Origin: Polyangiaceae bacterium
Lineage (GTDB): Bacteria; Myxococcota_A; Polyangia; Polyangiales; Polyangiaceae
Assembly: GCA_016929495.1 (NCBI GenBank)
Contig: JAFGIS010000624.1
Span: forward strand, 1-33,684
Length of the DNA: 33,684 bases
Direction of reading: 5' to 3'
A program made the position numbers and the translations under genes. The stretch's first letter is position 1, and every line of letters starts with the position of its first letter. The notes beneath the pieces are model-generated. The model saw only the letters and a list, made by a program, of their open reading frames with translations. It searched no databases and had not been told where the DNA came from. Below are positions 32,470 through 33,684 of this stretch, one piece after another.

Positions 32470-33684
32470 ATGTTCGGCAAGATCCTCATCGCCAATCGGG
32501 GCGAGATCGCGATGCGCGTGGTCCGTGCGTGCCGTGAGCTCGGGATCCGGTCCGTCGCCGTGCACTCGGACGTGGATGCGCAGGCCCTGCACGTGCGCTT
32601 CGCGGACGAAGCGGTCTGCATCGGTCCGGCCCAGCCCGCGAAGAGCTACCTGAACGTGCCCTCGATCATCAGCGCCGCGGAGATCACGGCCGCTGACGCG
32701 ATCCATCCGGGCTACGGCTTCCTTTCGGAGAACGCGGCCTTTGCCAAGACCGTCGAGCAGTGTGGGCTCGTGTTCATCGGGCCCTCCTCCGAAGCGATGC
32801 AGCTCTGGGGCGACAAGCTTCGGGCCCGGGAGGTGGCACAGCGCTTCAAGCTGCCGCTGTTGCCCGGGAGCGAAGCGCTACAGAGCGCGGCTCACGCCGA
32901 AGCCGAGGCCCGCCGCGTCGGCTTGCCGGTGATCCTCAAGGCGAGGGGAGGCGGAGGCGGTCGCGGGATGCGTGTGGTACGCGAGCTCGGCCAGGCGCGC
33001 CGCGCCTTCGAGTCGGCGACGGCGGAGGCGATGAACTCGTTCGGCAATCCGGAGCTCTTTCTCGAACGCTTCGTCGAGGCGCCCCGCCACATCGAGTTCC
33101 AGGCCCTGGCCGATCGTCACGGTCACGTCTGGACGCTCGGGGAACGCGAATGCTCTCTGCAGCGCCGGCACCAGAAGCTCGTGGAAGAGGCGCCGAGCCC
33201 GGCGCTGACGGACGAGCGACGGCGCTCGATGGCGGAGCGGATCCGTCGCGCGGTGCTCGAGTCGGGCTACACGTCGCTCGGAACGCTCGAGTTTCTGATG
33301 GACGAGCAAGGCGAGCTCTACTTCATGGAGATGAACACTCGCGTGCAGGTGGAGCATCCGGTGACCGAGATGGTCACGGGCGTCGATCTGGTCGTGCAGC
33401 AGATCCGAGCCGCTGCAGGCGAAGCGCTTGATCTGCCCGACACGAGCACCTGGCGCATGCGCGGCCACGCCATGGAATGCCGGATCATGGCCGAGGATCC
33501 GGAGACGTTCGTGCCCTGGCCGGGCACGATCACCGAGTACCATCCACCCGGCGGCGCCGGCGTGCGCGTCGACTCCGGCGTGTACGGCGGATTCCGGGTG
33601 CCGCCCCACTACGACTCCCTGCTGGCCAAGGTCATCGTGAGCGCTCCGACGCGGCCGCTGTGCGTCAGCCGCATGCGCCGAGCG
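32470..33684 (+). CDS. accC: Biotin carboxylase subunit of acetyl-CoA carboxylase (3' end outside window)
   Basis: AccC carboxylates the biotin on AccB using ATP and bicarbonate. The 405 codons visible begin MFGKILIANRGEIAMRVVRA, then show HPGYGFLSEN, the ATP-grasp glycine loop KARGGGGGRGMRVV, the catalytic region ERECSLQRRHQKLVEEAPSP, and FMEMNTRVQVEHPVTEMVTG with the bicarbonate-binding Arg. The frame is open to the last base; a complete protein is about 445 residues, so roughly 40-50 residues are missing. There is no break within the visible part. Confidence 0.97.
   Translation, partial: MFGKILIANRGEIAMRVVRACRELGIRSVAVHSDVDAQALHVRFADEAVCIGPAQPAKSYLNVPSIISAAEITAADAIHPGYGFLSENAAFAKTVEQCGLVFIGPSSEAMQLWGDKLRAREVAQRFKLPLLPGSEALQSAAHAEAEARRVGLPVILKARGGGGGRGMRVVRELGQARRAFESATAEAMNSFGNPELFLERFVEAPRHIEFQALADRHGHVWTLGERECSLQRRHQKLVEEAPSPALTDERRRSMAERIRRAVLESGYTSLGTLEFLMDEQGELYFMEMNTRVQVEHPVTEMVTGVDLVVQQIRAAAGEALDLPDTSTWRMRGHAMECRIMAEDPETFVPWPGTITEYHPPGGAGVRVDSGVYGGFRVPPHYDSLLAKVIVSAPTRPLCVSRMRRA

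Overview
The window is GC-rich bacterial chromosome, most likely from a myxobacterium or close relative (Myxococcota). This is inferred from gene content: a complete gspC-to-gspN type II secretion operon, a very large protein kinase-like protein with tetratricopeptide repeats, a stand-alone Roadblock/LC7 protein and an NtrC-type two-component system. No 16S gene is present to confirm it. Coding density is high, many operon genes overlap by 4 bp (GTGA, ATGA, TTGA), and GTG and TTG starts are used. I saw no tRNA, rRNA, CRISPR array, insertion sequence or integrase.

Layout. (1) 1-387, minus strand: N-terminal part of dnaX. (2) 388-816: a 429-bp gene-free stretch rich in inverted repeats. (3) 817-5593, plus strand: a 7-TM sensor histidine kinase, bioA and an unrecognised protein, translationally coupled, then a sigma-54-dependent response regulator. 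(4) 5675-6997, minus strand: hisD. (5) 7299-22172, plus strand: gspC, D, E, F, a GspG-like protein without a prepilin signal, then gspG, H, I, J, K, L, M, N. Together these would give the outer-membrane secretin, inner-membrane platform, ATPase and pseudopilus of a type II secretion system; no prepilin peptidase gene (gspO/pilD) lies in the window. (6) 22245-23048: a small predicted outer-membrane barrel protein. (7) 23133-28457, minus strand: a 1774-residue protein with a death-like/effector-associated-type N-terminus, a divergent kinase domain, a long TPR array and an unassigned C-terminal domain. (8) 28644-28937: an FtsB/DivIC-like protein. (9) 29122-30915, minus strand: an aconitase-family protein that has lost most catalytic and Fe-S residues. 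(10) 31091-33684, plus strand: a Roadblock/LC7 protein, aroQ, accB and the first 405 codons of accC.

Most interesting points. First, three of the pseudopilin genes (gspG, gspH, gspJ) have prepilin leaders of about 60-75 residues instead of the usual 6-25. The extra DNA is made of strong palindromes: one hairpin is shared by gspG and gspJ, and a second type, with a TCACCG loop, is shared by all three. The repeats are read in the same frame each time, and in gspJ the element carries its own Shine-Dalgarno and ATG. Second, a palindromic motif (TGACAMCKTGTCTT plus a nearby GTGTG) occurs upstream of both the sigma-54 activator gene and the gsp operon. In the latter it lies about 110 bp upstream of a good -24/-12 sigma-54 promoter match, which suggests that the two-component system controls secretion. 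Third, the aconitase-like pseudoenzyme and the divergent kinase/TPR protein are candidates for uncharacterised functions.
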